In this document: positions 10,401 through 21,299 of the stretch, in pieces
Numbering within the stretch: position 1 is the first letter of the stretch
Layout of the letters: each line of letters begins with the position of its first letter
Assembly (NCBI GenBank): GCA_029962745.1
Contig: CM057153.1
Location: 14,828,435 to 14,892,434, forward strand
Reading direction: 5' to 3'
DNA length: 64,000 nucleotides
DNA from: Echinometra lucunter
Lineage: Eukaryota > Echinodermata > Echinoidea > Camarodonta > Echinometridae
Position numbers and translations under genes: made by a program
Notes under the pieces: model-generated
What the model was told of the DNA's origin: nothing
Database searches by the model: none
The model's input: only the letters and a program-made list of their open reading frames with translations

Positions 10401-12644
10401 AAATCAGCTCAAATAAAATGATCATTGGCCATTAAGCAGCACTTATGACTTTATAATTTACAAAGAAATTAAAGTCTAAATTGTCAATAATGCATGAGAG
10501 CAGAGCACAGAATGTCTGTTGTCCACTATGTAGAGCTGAATATTGAAATGAGAGTATTTTAAGCAAGACAATATATCTGGCCACAATATTGCGTGGTAGT
10601 ACAAGCAGCTAGGGGCGTCGCATAAAACGCCTTGTACACGGACGGAACGCGGAGTTTCTAATTTGTTACTCAGCAACAAATTGTTTTCCAACTTTCCTTG
10701 AAAATTGGATATCAAAAGATGCACACGTTTTCCGAGGAGGATAAAAACTAAACAGAAATGGTCGTTATCAGTTTTTGCAAAGTGGATATCCAAAATGAAA
10801 TAAAGCTGAATTTTTAATTTGTCGGATTTTGTATTTGCACACATGACGGGACCTTATAAGTCTAAATTTTCCGAGTGCAGACAACGATAATGGACTAAAC
10901 GACAGAGGGTGGCTATATACCACTCCCAACTTCTGTGACTTTATCACCCTGGCGCTTTCTTGCAACGCCCCTAAATATACGAATGAAATAGTCAACATTG
11001 GTTTTGTTGGGACTTGGAAAGTTGCAGGTGAGAGCCTTTTGTCTTCTTTTGGCAGACTTAGCTCAAAAATACGTCCACGATATCAACCGAATACTAGAGT
11101 AGTTCGGTTAAAAACTGAATAAAAGACAGTAAGTTAAGAACGCCAGAAGAGGACTATTGATTTCCAGGCAACGAAGGCGGATGACGAAAGAAAATATGAA
11201 TGATTGCGGGGGATTTTTTTTTTTCGAAATGCAGCACCAAAATGCATTGATTTCATCCAAAAATTGTTCATTTTTAAGATATGATATACTTACTTCCTTT
11301 TTGTGCAGAAGTCATATGGGATTGGGATAAAAATTATCGGGATTATGGGCAAAACAGAAGAACATCATTAAAATTGACATGAAATTCATAATGTTGACAA
11401 GCCTACAATTTTAAAATCGGCACTTCTTCAAAATTAAACTAGAAAAGGAGAAAAGAAAAGGAATAGTCTCGTTTCGTTCATTAATATATCCAACATGAGG
11501 AAAGAATTACAATGTTTTATGAGAGTTGAATAACGAAAGGACAGTCCTATCATTACTTTACTGCCCTACTAATATAACAGGCACGAGTATATTTAGTTGG
11601 TCGTACCTTTAACTGAAATTCTCCTTATTGTTATCCTAAAAAGAATATAACCGAAGACCTTTTTTCAATTTTTATGGACTACATTCAACTCAAGTTTACT
11701 ATCAAGTTCATATACAAGTCACTTCCTTTCTCAATCCTTTCTCTTCCTTACATCAATGTTAGAAAAATTCACTTAAAGGGATTGCTATGTATAGATTTAA
11801 ACATTTTAAGTAAATTTGGATGAGTTGAACATAACTGTATATTTTGTCCTGCATTATACTTGAAATAGTGTACTGTAATTTTTTTGCATAAAAAGGTCAT
11901 AATGTTTTCGTATCCGCTTAGTTCAAGCTCCTCTATATACACATTTCTTAAAAGGGTTCAATTTTGCACCCTTTAAATGCAACAGCATGAACTCCTTTAT
12001 GGGTGCAACTTTGCACCCTAAGAAGCGTTTATTTATGCACCATCAAGGGGGCAGTGAGCTACATTTTGCACCCTTAAGGATGTAGAGTTATAACCTTTAG
12101 GGAAGGTGCAAATTTGCACCCTTTTGATCGTAAAAATGTTATGGTGCATAATTTGCACCTTTAAGGGTGCAGATGAGCATTACCGGGTGCAAATAAGTAC
12201 AAAAGCGTGCTTCTTTGCACCTTTTTTTATGTAAGGTGCAAGATTGCACCCCAAAAGGTGCTGCTATTGTGCATTTGGGATGCAAAATTGCATCTGTTTT
12301 GTAGTGTATATTGCGGTTATCCACGTTTTTTATTATTTTCCCCATGTTTCTTTCTGTCAATTTCCTGTTTTTGTCAATTTTCTTTGATATTCCTGGCAAT
12401 TACGATTTTCTAAGCGGCTCTCAAAACATTGAGCAAATACTCTTCATAACAGAACCTATATTTTGAATGTATACGGGAGGGTCATAGGCCTCAATAATAT
12501 AGACGCATTTTCTGTTGATCAATGTCGGTGACATACCTGACATATTTCTTCAGCAAGATGCTCTGAATATATAGCTAAGTTCCTCTCTTGTTACCAGGCT
12601 TACGGGATGCTGTAAAGTTTTCTTGTCCCGTGGCTGGAAATGTT
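7192..12644 (-). CDS. Immunoglobulin I-set domain protein (titin/obscurin/MLCK-like), partial gene
   Basis: Two well-supported minus-strand exons (9349-9465, 7192-7469) join in phase and encode one nearly complete I-set Ig domain. The first exon gives the A and B strands with the core cysteine (GKRVNLFCRL). The second gives the C-strand tryptophan (TVHWILDD), then the F-strand signature DDAGLYVFKARNKRG, where tyrosine stands two before the usual cysteine position and that cysteine is replaced by F. Charged, kinase-linker-like sequence follows. A 41-nt candidate exon lies upstream at 12604-12644. I-set domains of this type are typical of intracellular muscle or cytoskeletal proteins (titin, obscurin, SPEG, MLCK), but the exact family is not resolved. 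No kinase or Fn3 exon is seen, and the 5' part of the gene is not in view. Confidence 0.65.
7860..8300. repeat. Direct and inverted repeats of GACGAG / CAAGTCGACTTG units
   Basis: A ~70-bp phrase containing GACGAGATGACGAG and the palindrome CAAGTCGACTTG recurs from about 7910 to 8150. It then appears in reverse complement from about 8165 to 8285. The array is therefore arranged as a foldback of tandem units. The frames opened in it are by-products of the repeat. Confidence 0.75.
8323..9304. mobile_element. Family A MITE (GGGGCGGCGC ends), interrupted by a nested foldback
   Basis: The left end is GGGGCGGCGCTA, then poly(G), then GTGATTTTTCAAGTGATCA. The right part (about 9205-9304) has TTCATTTAAAACGTCAATAAACTCACCTG, poly(C), TATCAAAATACACTGGCACCACCC. 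These are the same landmarks as the intact copy at 23901-24141. The two halves are separated by the foldback at 8440-9203. The flanks GGTTTGACT (8314-8322) and GGGTTGACT (9305-9313) match at 8 of 9 bases and look like an aged target duplication. Confidence 0.7.
8440..9203. mobile_element. Foldback element with ~220-bp inverted ends
   Basis: Sequence 8449-8665 reappears in reverse complement at 8986-9201. Shared blocks include AATTCAAAATAG, GACTTGAC with ATGCATGAGTGAGCAGACAT, and TTTTGGGGGTCTGTGAAACA. A ~320-bp unique loop separates the arms. No transposase frame is present. It sits inside the family A MITE. Confidence 0.8.
9349..9465 (-). CDS. Ig I-set exon, first half of domain
   Basis: Acceptor TTTTCACCAG, donor G|GTTAGT. 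The 117-nt frame reads GNKPSYKGPKIEVRQQ..., then EEGKRVNLFCRLTEEPET. This is the A'-B strand region of an I-set Ig domain with its core cysteine. It ends in phase 1, matching the start of the 7469 exon. Confidence 0.7.
9490..9575. repeat. CAGA/CAAA simple repeat
   Basis: ACAGACAGACAG, then CAAACAAACAAA, then degenerate CCAACCAACCAAAC. Low complexity; the open frames on both strands come from it. Confidence 0.85.
9576..10608. other. No gene seen
   Basis: AT-rich unique-looking DNA. No paired splice sites around a conserved frame are visible on either strand. Confidence 0.4.
10611..10975. mobile_element. MITE with TAGGGGCGTYGCA ends
   Basis: The left end TAGGGGCGTCGCATAA is the inverted complement of the right end TTGCAACGCCCCTA, with a few mismatches. 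The unit is about 365 bp with no coding frame. I could not define a clean target duplication. Confidence 0.5.
10980..11940. other. No gene seen
   Basis: AT-rich DNA without recognisable features apart from short poly(T). Confidence 0.4.
11945..12308. mobile_element. TTTGCACC-subrepeat MITE, copy 1
   Basis: About 360 bp crowded with GGTGCAAA / TTTGCACC words in both orientations, so many small hairpins can form. Order and spacing match the element at 19375-19744: CAATTTTGCACCC at the left, a GCACCATCAAGG block, AAGGTGCAAATTTGCACC in the middle, and GGTGC...GCAAAATTGCA at the right. Two dispersed copies with matching edges make it an element rather than a local satellite. Confidence 0.75.
12604..12644 (-). 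CDS. Candidate 41-nt upstream exon of the Ig gene
   Basis: Acceptor TTTATTTACAG, donor GTAAGC. The frame ACA TTT CCA GCC... ends in phase 1, which fits the CT start of the 9465 exon (giving ...ASPGNKPSYKG). It supplies only about 13 residues with no domain. Support is splice-site quality and phase only. Confidence 0.3.
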
Positions 12645-12649
12645 CTGTA

Positions 12650-15300
12650 AATAAAACAAAATTATGCAAAAAGAAGAAGTGCTAAAGCGGTTTAAATATT
12701 GAAAGCTGCAAAATAAACACACAAATCACCCTTATCGTCATGGATTGAAAGAACAAAAAAATAACAGAAATGATGGAGGAGCCTCGGGTGATATAAGTAG
12801 AAATAGTATGAAAGAGAAGGGGATCGGGGTATTGATAAGGGTATATGGATAGATCAAGACAGAGAGAGCATGGAGGGAGAGAGAGAGAGAGAGAAAGAGA
12901 GAGTGAGTGAGTTACATAGAGAAGAGACTGGAGACGAGATGTAGAGAGAGAGAGAGAGGGGGGGGGGAGGCGGATCGTGCGCCGGGTATTAATAAATAAA
13001 CACAAGACAAAAAGTATAAGTTCCCCCTTAAACATATCTCTGTATTTTTTCAGTCAGGAACCTTTGATGAAATCTGAATACAGATTCATGTAGCTACACT
13101 TCTCAGCTACATTTTCTGTGAAATGCAGGGCAAACCCTTCAGCCACGCTTCAGTGAACACGACCTAAATGCGAAATTCTCATTTTTTAAGTTCACAAGCT
13201 TCATGCCATGACTTTGATGCAGTGATATCGGAAATACTTTAAGTTTTCTGCGTTCGAAGGCGTGCAACATAACTTTTATTCGTTACCAAACATACCAAAT
13301 GAGCTATGCGCCAAATTTCTTGCTTGAGTGAGCAGGAGGTGAAAATGGCAAAAACTGCAGTTTTGACATCTTTTGCGCGTTGAATTTTGATTTGATTTTT
13401 TAATTGATCTAATGCAGAGGAATCCGTGTTTTGTAAGGGTGTTTGCAACTTTTGCAATTAAAGGCATTGGCTAACATTGTCATGATTTTAAAAAAATCTC
13501 ATTTTGTTACTTAAAAATGGGATAAACATTAGGGTTATAGTGTAAAAATACCAGTGTGAAAGTTTCAGAGCATAATATCCACGGGAAGTATTTTTAAATA
13601 TTAGAAATGTGAACCAGTGTTTGAAAAATATACGAGGGTCGGTTGCATAGACCCAACGTAAGGAGTGCGCATGCGCACATGACTCAACGGACCGCACTGT
13701 GTGTATTGACGTATCATGCGGCGGAAGGCAAGTAACGGTATTTTTGAATTCGTCCAAACGGTCCTCTTAGTTCAGTGTCTCTCGAGACGAAAGCTAATAA
13801 AATCGCGGTTTGCGTCTAATTTACAGCTTTTCCTTCCAAATTATGGTTGGTTTCAGGGTTTTTGAGTATAAATACAAGTACTCATACACATGTTTCATCT
13901 TAGTTTGAGAATTTTTTAAATCAGCTGCTCACAAAGTTAGCCAATGCCTTTAATACCTATCAATTCACGGTTGAATGAACACATAATAAAAACAAAATAT
14001 CACCATGTTGAAATTATCCAGTAATTACTTATTTTTGTGCACTAAAAATCTTATTGATAACATGTTTAGCATGTTTATATGACCGATGTACATGTGTCAA
14101 TGATCCCATGGCATTATTTGAAAGTTCACGCTTCAATGAGCACGTGGAACTTGAAAAGCTCCTTTTTTCACGTATTGAGCAAATTCATCTGCTTAATTTG
14201 GTTCGACATCATAAGTCTTCTTGGGGAGTTCCTCTGATTTGATTTTCATCGAAATCCCGACCTCTTACGCTTCAGTGAGCAAATGAGACGAGAAAATTTT
14301 GCAAATGAGGAGAAAGTTTAGTGCTTTATCCCTGCTCCATGTCGCATCGGATAGTTAATTTGGCGTAAGATCCTGTTAGTTAGTGACCTCATGAAGATAT
14401 GTGCCAAATTTCATGAAAAAACTCACAGTAGATTAAACAATAATCATCAATGAAAATAGGCCAGGTTTCATTTTTTATTTCCTCCCCCACTGACACTATG
14501 TTCAGTTAGGGAGCAGAGTTTCAACAAAAGTGAAAATTTCTGAACACGGACATCAAAGCTCAACATCAAATTAAATCAAGCCTCCACAAAGTTACCGCAT
14601 CCCTTTAAGATGATGGATTGACGTTGCAGTAATAGGTTTGAATAAGTGATCATGGTTGGGGGTTGTCTTTTCTACAATGTTTATAGGAGACTATCAACAG
14701 TCCCTTTAAGATGGCTGAGTCTTTCTGAACCCTAACGGTATTCTCGGCCAAGCAATTAAATGTTTTGATTAATGGCTGGTTATAGGTCATTGGACACATA
14801 CACGTCACTCAAGGAGGGCAGCGAGTGTCTATCGAAGATCTATCTGTTCTAGCCCCCCCCCCCCCCCCTTCCTACCCAAAATAAGTTCCTATATCTTATA
14901 TATACACAGTATATCGCTTACTAGCTAGGCAAAAATGTTAAAGGGCATTATATATAGTACTATATCATTAACTTTATTTCATTTTTTTCACCAAATCTAT
15001 AAGTTTATACAGATAAAAAGTATGGATTAAAAAAAAAATGATCCTCAAGATTTGCCGAAAGGAGTCACGGTGATTTGGACCTCCCTTATATCAGTGTTAT
15101 ATAGTAATGTGAGAGTGAATTTTTGTGAATTCTCTTTTACTTTCATTTTATTGACGACAGCGTTACTAACGAAGCTTGAATACTGCCATAAGATGCCCCT
15201 TCCTTTCATCACGATTTAGAATAGAAAGAGGAGTACCGATGTACGGTGGCGCTCCTCCAGCTTTTTACAACTAATTCCGTCAGCAAGTTCGCCTCCCCCC
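12650..15300. other. No gene seen; GA-rich tract and AT-rich DNA
   Basis: A GA-rich stretch lies at about 12860-12965, ending in a G run. Between 13100 and 14600, similar phrases recur (GCTTCARTGARCAC at about 13148 and 14129; GTGAGCA words), hinting at decayed repeats. A poly(C) run is near 14853. No exon recognised. Confidence 0.4.
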
Positions 15301-15371
15301 CCCCCCCCCGCTCCCCCTAAAAAAAATAGTGTGGACAAAATCCTAAAACGGATGACCATCTCTCTTTCTCT

Positions 15372-15425
<54 letters not shown>
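15293..15425. repeat. Poly(C) run and long (TC)n microsatellite
   Basis: About 17 C near 15294-15310, then an almost pure (CT)n array from about 15361 to 15425. Confidence 0.95.
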
Positions 15426-15428
<3 letters not shown>

Positions 15429-15846
15429 GCCCGCCGCACACTATACGATCCGACTGCAACCCGATTTTTGAACAAATGGCATTTAGCGTTAAATATGAAA
15501 GTTTAAATAAGTAAAATTGTCTTTGTTGTTCAGTTCAGAATAATGACAGGAATGCTAAAATCGAAAATTTGGTTAACTGCAGGCCTTGCGGTCGGAGTAA
15601 AGGCCAAATCGGCTTCAAATCGTAGCCGATCGCAAGAGTGCTATGATGTCATTACGATTTGGAATTTAGATCGCTTTTATTCCTACAGGGAGGCTCGCAG
15701 TAGCCCGGAATTTCAATTTTTGTATTCATACGACTATTCGAAACTTTGATCATTAAGATTTCACGTGTCTGAATGTTCGTATCAAATGCTGTAACAATTT
15801 TTTTTCCAAACCGGATCGCAGACGGATCGTATAGTGTGCGCCGGGC
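15429..15846. mobile_element. MITE with GCCCGCCGCACACTATACGA ends
   Basis: The left end GCCCGCCGCACACTATACG is mirrored by CGTATAGTGTGCGCCGGGC at the right, giving ~22-bp terminal inverted repeats around a ~420-bp unit. Inner TACGACTATTCG and GATCGCAAGAG words have no coding meaning. Non-autonomous DNA element; superfamily not determined. Confidence 0.75.
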
Positions 15847-15849
15847 TTT

Positions 15850-16205
15850 ATAGGAGGAGGCACGAGGGCTCGGTGGTGGAGTAGACATTTGATAAGACAT
15901 TAATCCTCATTATGCAGTCCCTCAGAAAAACGTAAATCCGTCAGTTCTCCGTTTGCTTACAGCACAAGCAGCACAGTCACGTAAAATAATCAATCATTTA
16001 ACCACATGTATTTATGATTTATATATTTCTGCCAATATTTTGTTCAATTTTTGTCGGCAGAATTACAAATATATGATCTCTCTTTCCTCTTATCGTCAGC
16101 GAGTTTAACATTAAATGAATCTTTTTACTGTGTTGGGAGGAGGAGGCTATAATTACTGTCTTGCGTCAATTTTCGTCTGCCACCCAACCCCTGTTCAATA
16201 TGGTG
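15850..16205. other. No gene seen
   Basis: AT-rich spacer between two MITEs. Confidence 0.4.
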
Positions 16206-16211
16206 TAAAGC

Positions 16212-16662
16212 TGGCCGGTGTCATAGAAGATTTGTTCCGGCAGGCGATTGGATCCTTTGGAACCAATCGCCTGAATGTTCACCCGCCGATTGGATCCGCC
16301 TCTGTACAATCGATGAGATAGTCATGGTCATTTCAACCTACCCAAAATCCCTGCAAAGTACGTGCTTACTTTGCATACCTGACAGTTAATTAACCCGTCT
16401 ACGCGTCTTGTAGGCCCCTACAATGAATTTGCAGCCAATCAAAATGAGTTTTCCTGAAGTTAAGGGACCGTTAATCGTATGCATAGTGTGTGTACTGTAG
16501 AGTCAGCTGTGTGTACGATAATTTTCTCCAAAACCCCCCGATAATTTTGACCCTCTAGTACGATAATACAGCATTTTGAACCTTGCAACGCTGTTCCGGG
16601 AACGAATCGACTAGTCGTTTCGTTCCTCCGGAACCCTGAACAAATCTTTATGACACCGGCCA
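16212..16662. mobile_element. MITE with TGGCCGGTGTCATA ends
   Basis: The left end TGGCCGGTGTCATAGAAGAT is the inverted complement of the right end ATCTTTATGACACCGGCCA. GATTTGTTC / GAACAAATC extends the match to about 26 bp. Inner sub-hairpins include GGCGATTGGATCC/GGAACCAATCGCC and the ACGAATCGACTAGTCGTTTCGT palindrome. About 450 bp, no coding frame. Confidence 0.75.
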
Positions 16663-17087
16663 TGACTGTGTCATAGACCTACAAAAATCTTGTATGGGTC
16701 TAGTATAGTATCACAAGCATCACGTGGTCCTTATTGTTTTCAAACCGATATAGATCAACCATCTTGGAAGTGACATTTTGAAGAAATTAGATTCCCAAAT
16801 GACCTCGCAGGCAGCTGTCTGATAACTACATGTACATGCAGAAGATTTGCCGCTGGCCCTAACAGACAGCCTCAAACATTTTATTTTACAAAATCAGGAA
16901 TAAGTGTTGTTACGGAAGGCCTTTACCTCAGACACACGGACAATGAAATAGCGGCATGTTCTCATAATGTTTTATTGCAACAGAAAAGCTTGCCGTTATT
17001 GTATTAACAAATTAGGTCAGATATACATGAAAGAAATGTTTACATAATAATTTAAAAAATATCAACAAGTGCACACGTCGGTAACTA

Positions 17088-18474
17088 CAGTGTGTATCAA
17101 TAAAAACGTTACACTTTTGAAACAATTATAAAAATTATATTCCACAATATTTCGAAGAGTTTTTCATGCTGATAGATGCACAGGGGGCTCATCTATCAAG
17201 TGCCACTCACAAAACAAATTTTAATTCACGCTTGGCCGAACACTGACTGTTTTTGTTTAGGGTGTGAAAAATGATTTGCGCCAAAATGACAGAAGATGGA
17301 CAATTAAACCAGCGGTCTAAATAGGTCATCCCATCCAAAGAAATTACTCTTTGCCACAGAGTTGCCCGACTGTCTGACAGGTTGACTGACTGATGTCAAT
17401 AATTTGATCAATCAATTGATTGATTGGCTGTTGATTAAATGATTACCTTATTGATTGGTTAGCTGAATGGTTGAATGACTGACTGATGCATTGACTGATT
17501 GATCTATCAGCTGATGTATTAATGGGCTGATTGTTGATTGATTTTTTGATTGACTGAGTGATTGATTGATTGAATGGTCTGAAGAGTTATTAATTTGGTA
17601 CTTTTATTCTTGACTGAATGACTGGCATGTAGATTTGATGTGTCTGTGAGTTGTGAATTGTGTGCTTTAAAGATCATGATGTAATTTTGCACATTAATTC
17701 TCACCCATGCATAAAGCAGTGAAATCACTAAAATTATGATAAAAAAGTGATTCGTTTCCTACACTACCGAAACTTTATCATAATTTTATGCATAAGAGTA
17801 ATTTGTTTGAATGGGATTACTTATTCGGACTGCTTGTTTAATAGTCCCTCTTCTCTGTAATTAGGCGCAACTGCATGAAAGATCAATCAGTCAATGCATC
17901 AGTCATCTAACCATTCATTCATTCAGTCAGTCAGTCAGCCAATCAATCAGTCAATAAGGTAATCATTTAATCAACAGCCAATCAATCAATCAATCAATCA
18001 ACTGATTGACCAAATTATTGATAAATCAAATACTCAAACAATCGATCATTCAACCATTCAGTCAGTCATTCACCCAACCAGTCAATCAATGAGGTAATCA
18101 TTTAATCAACAGCCAATCAATCAACTGATAGATCAAATTATTGACAAATAAAATGCCCAAACAATCGATCAGTTAGTCAACCTGTCAGGCTGTCGGGCAA
18201 CTCTGTGGCAAAGAGCAATTTCTTTGAATGGGAGTACTCATTTAGACCGCTGGTTTAATTGTCCCTCTTCTTTCATTTTGGCGCAAATCATGTTTCACAC
18301 CCTGAACAAAAGCAGTCAGTGTTCGGCCAAGCGTGAATTAAAATTTGTTTTATGAGTGGCACTTGATAGATGAGCCCCCTGTGCATCTATCAGCATGAAA
18401 AACTCTTCGAAATATTGTGGAACATAATTTTTATAATTGTTTCAAAAGTGTCACGTTTTTATTGATACACACTG
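17088..18474. mobile_element. 1.39-kb foldback element, mariner-type ends
   Basis: Both ends are CAGTGTGTATCAATAAAAACG in inverted orientation and each is flanked by TA (17086-17087 and 18475-18476). TA target plus CAGT termini is the pattern of the Tc1/mariner superfamily. The inverted arms run about 310 bp with high identity, including GATGAGCCCCCTGTGC. Inside them GATTGATT-rich and CAATCAAT-rich tracts also pair, and a smaller palindrome sits near 17700-17800. Nearly the whole element can fold on itself. No transposase remains. Confidence 0.85.
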
Positions 18475-18553
18475 TATATGCATATAACACGTTAATTCAT
18501 TTAATGTACGATAAAAGAGCAATTTAGATAAAATGCATTGCTCAAGGGGATAA

Positions 18554-18627
18554 GTGCCGTGCCGGGGATCGAACCCCCGATTTTCGCGTCTCCAGTCAAG
18601 CACTTTAAACCACTGGACCACGGCACC
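18554..18627 (-). repeat. tRNA-like SINE head
   Basis: The minus strand carries TGGTCCAGTGG (box A) and GGTTCGATCCC (box B). GTGCCGTG and CACGGCAC pair at the ends, but three extra bases separate the T arm from the acceptor, and the anticodon stem does not pair. Upstream CTCAAGGGGATAAG resembles a SINE body. Best read as a tRNA-derived repeat or pseudogene. Confidence 0.55.
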
Positions 18628-19094
18628 TCCGGAAGTGAATAAGCCTAATGGGCAAAAATGAAAATCGAGATCGTCGGGGATTTTAATGGCACTGTCTATG
18701 AATTATTCTACAGTTTCTGTGGGCATGGTGGGTGTGTGAATGTCGTAAACTTTCCATTTTATCCAACTGTCCAAAAGAATAAAAATGGCGCTATTTATTT
18801 ATACATGATGAAATAGATTTTCGAATCGGGTATGCACCTGTTTATACTTACCACTTTGACCCTATACGTCCTCCTTTCGGCTTAAATTCAAAATCTGTGG
18901 AAATAATAAGAGGGAAATTTGAAAATAAAAAAAAAGAAAATTCCAGAACTAAAACTACACCACTGCCGTAAACAGGTAGGCACTTTTGAGGCGACTTTCA
19001 CGTGAGGGGAAAAATACTCATGTCTGAAAAGTTAAGACTAGAAATGAATCCGGGTATAAATGTATAAAGCAAAGTGCACCCTCTGCCTCGTCAA

Positions 19095-19185
19095 CTGCTC
19101 GTGGCGCAGTGGTTAAAGCCACTCGTCAGCGCTCGATATATTACTAGTCATGCTAGTCAAGGGTTCGAATCCCCGTGACGCTGAC
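19095..19185 (+). repeat. tRNA-like sequence, probable SINE head
   Basis: Box A-like TGGCGCAGTGGTTAAAGC is followed, at the long spacing of a class II (Ser/Leu-like) tRNA, by box B GGTTCGAATCC. The ends do not form a 7-bp acceptor stem. GTCAGCG/CGCTGAC pair instead. Not called as a functional tRNA. Confidence 0.5.
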
Positions 19186-19374
19186 AATTTTTTGTCGTTA
19201 TGAAATTGATGACAATGGCGTTTATTCCGTTGACAAAATAGTAAAGTAAGATAGTTATTCTTCAGTCAGGTCGCTGGTCGACGATCTTCGTTGTCACCCT
19301 CACTTCAGAGTCGCCTCAAAAGTGCCTACCCCGTAAACATTCACTCTGCTCATTTAGACATAAGAGGGGTATAC

Positions 19375-19744
19375 ACACTAAGAAAAAGTGTTCAATTTTG
19401 CACCCGCCATAACTATGGTACACAAGGAGCTCCTTTAAGAAGCACTATGCACCATTAAAGGTGCAGTAAAGCTACATTTTGCACCCTTTAGGGTGCAGAG
19501 TTGTACCCTTCGGGGAAGGTGCAAATGTGCACCTTTTTGGATGCAAAAGTTTCTGCACCTTTTAGAGGTGCATAATTGCACCTTTAACATGTTGAAAGGT
19601 GCAGACTTTTGGGTGCAAACAAGTTCCAAACATTGCCAAAGGGTGCATCTTTGCACCTTTGTCATGTAGGGTGCAAGACTGCACAAAAGGTGCTGCTACT
19701 GTAGCATTTGGGGTGCAAAATTGCACGTTTTTTTTCCTAAGTGT
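19375..19744. mobile_element. TTTGCACC-subrepeat MITE, copy 2
   Basis: Same architecture as 11945-12308. The outer ends ACACTAAGAAAAAGTG and CCTAAGTGT with a poly(T) stretch are inverted, and both are followed inward by CAATTTTGCACCC or its complement. About ten GGTGCA/TGCACC words lie between. Confidence 0.75.
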
Positions 19745-19749
19745 AGGGA

Positions 19750-21095
19750 GCCCCTCGCCATACGGATGGCTATGGGCTGTGAAACATTCTGGCAACTGTT
19801 TATGATAAATTGAACATGGTGGAGAAGTGCCCCTGCAGATGAAATTACAGAGTATATGTGGGATAGGTGCTTGGTTCCAGTATGCATGAATAGTTCTTAA
19901 ATTGATGAATATGTTCCCCTACTCGGCCTCTTTTGGGTTGAAATTGCTCTTTTCACTATCCTTGTAGCCACACTACTCGTTTTCTGTCATTATGATAAAG
20001 TGATTAGCAACTATTCCATTCATCTCGCATGATTCTTTCCGAACGGTTCATGATGTAAGCCTACAACCCTTTTTGTCGACCTTTTACCTACCCTACAAAG
20101 ATTGATTGTGAGGGGGAGGGGGGGGGGGAGACTCCCTGCGGAAGACCTAGGAGCTGAGAGACGCAATTATACTTCAGTGACATCTCTTACGTCACGAACC
20201 GGTACCTCGTTAAATGATTAATGAGTAATGTGTGTAGCACATGCATCGATAACGATAGATAGGGGCGTATCCGTGAATTTGTGATGGTGGGGGTACCACT
20301 GAGGAAAAAAATCTTAAAAGCAAAAAAGGGAGGGTTATCAGGTTATTGTATAAGGTGCTCTTTGATTAAAAGAAACACAAACATATAAATGAGGCATTAA
20401 CATATGCATTTAGGGGAGGCATTAACATATGCATTTAGGGGACACATTACTTTTCTGCAGCTACTTGTAGGGTACGCCATGTTGGGTTTTAAAGGGGCGG
20501 CTGTACCCAATCCCCCTGCAAGTAATAATAAATCATTTCGTCAGTGTGGTCAGGGGTCATTAGACCTTTTGAACTGAGTGATTAAAGATTTTGACAATTG
20601 CTATATAATATCAAGAAATTACTGTATTGACAACAAAACATGCATTGACAGTTTTTTAATCAGCGAAGGCCCAGAGACCTATTTCTAAGAGGATCCTGTT
20701 GACAAGTTGACAAGTAACAGGTACTCCAATCCAAATTCCAGTGTGCCGACGTGGTCAAAAATATAGGTTTGTCGACAACAATTATTTATAACAAATGCCT
20801 ACATAAGTCAGAATAGAGTGGAGGGGGGGGGGGGGGTTGGTATCACAGCCCCAATACATCCCTCCTGGCCGCCCACCTTTACCCATTCCCTGCAGACGAC
20901 AGGCTCGAGGATTGATATCGATAGTAATGTGTTTGTGATGTCCGATCTATGCGTAGATTGAGATATCATGATGTAATCGTGTGCATTGTGGTTTTTGCGG
21001 GTCATTGGTAATTTGGGTTTGCTGTTTATGATTCTCTTATGCAAAAGACAGAGACAGAGAATCACGGCCTTTTAAATCCAGAGGCACTTACTTTC
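19750..21095. other. No gene seen; poly(G) tracts
   Basis: G-rich runs lie near 20109-20128 and 20820-20837. A direct repeat around 20395-20440 (GAGGCATTAACATATGCATTTAGGGG) is a local duplication. No exons recognised. Confidence 0.4.
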
Positions 21096-21103
21096 TGCAA
21101 GCC

Positions 21104-21289
21104 ATGGCCGTACGCAGCGGGGGTGGGGGGGGGGGGGGGGGGGGGCAAAAAATATCAAGACCTATATTTTTGTGCTGAAAATTTCCCGAAATTTCACCAA
21201 AAGTGTGCACTAGATCCTTTAATACCAATTTCGAATATTTTACGTATTCTTTGCCCCCCCCCCCGAAAAATTTTCTGCGTACGGCCTTG
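21104..21289. mobile_element. MITE with GGCCGTACGCAG ends and 9-bp target duplication
   Basis: The left end GGCCGTACGCAGCGGGG and right end CCCCGAAAAATTTTCTGCGTACGGCC are inverted. CTGCAAGCC occurs exactly at 21095-21103 and again at 21290-21298, a 9-bp target duplication. Runs of G (left) and C (right) lie just inside the ends. The unit is 186 bp with no coding capacity. A 9-bp duplication is compatible with a Mutator-like origin; this is inference. Confidence 0.8.
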
Positions 21290-21299
21290 CTGCAAGCCG

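Noticed and set aside
18554..18627. Functional tRNA gene
   Set aside because: Good A and B boxes, but extra bases before the acceptor stem and an unpaired anticodon stem; SINE head is more likely. The same reasoning applies at 6984-7058, 19095-19185 and 31187-31266.
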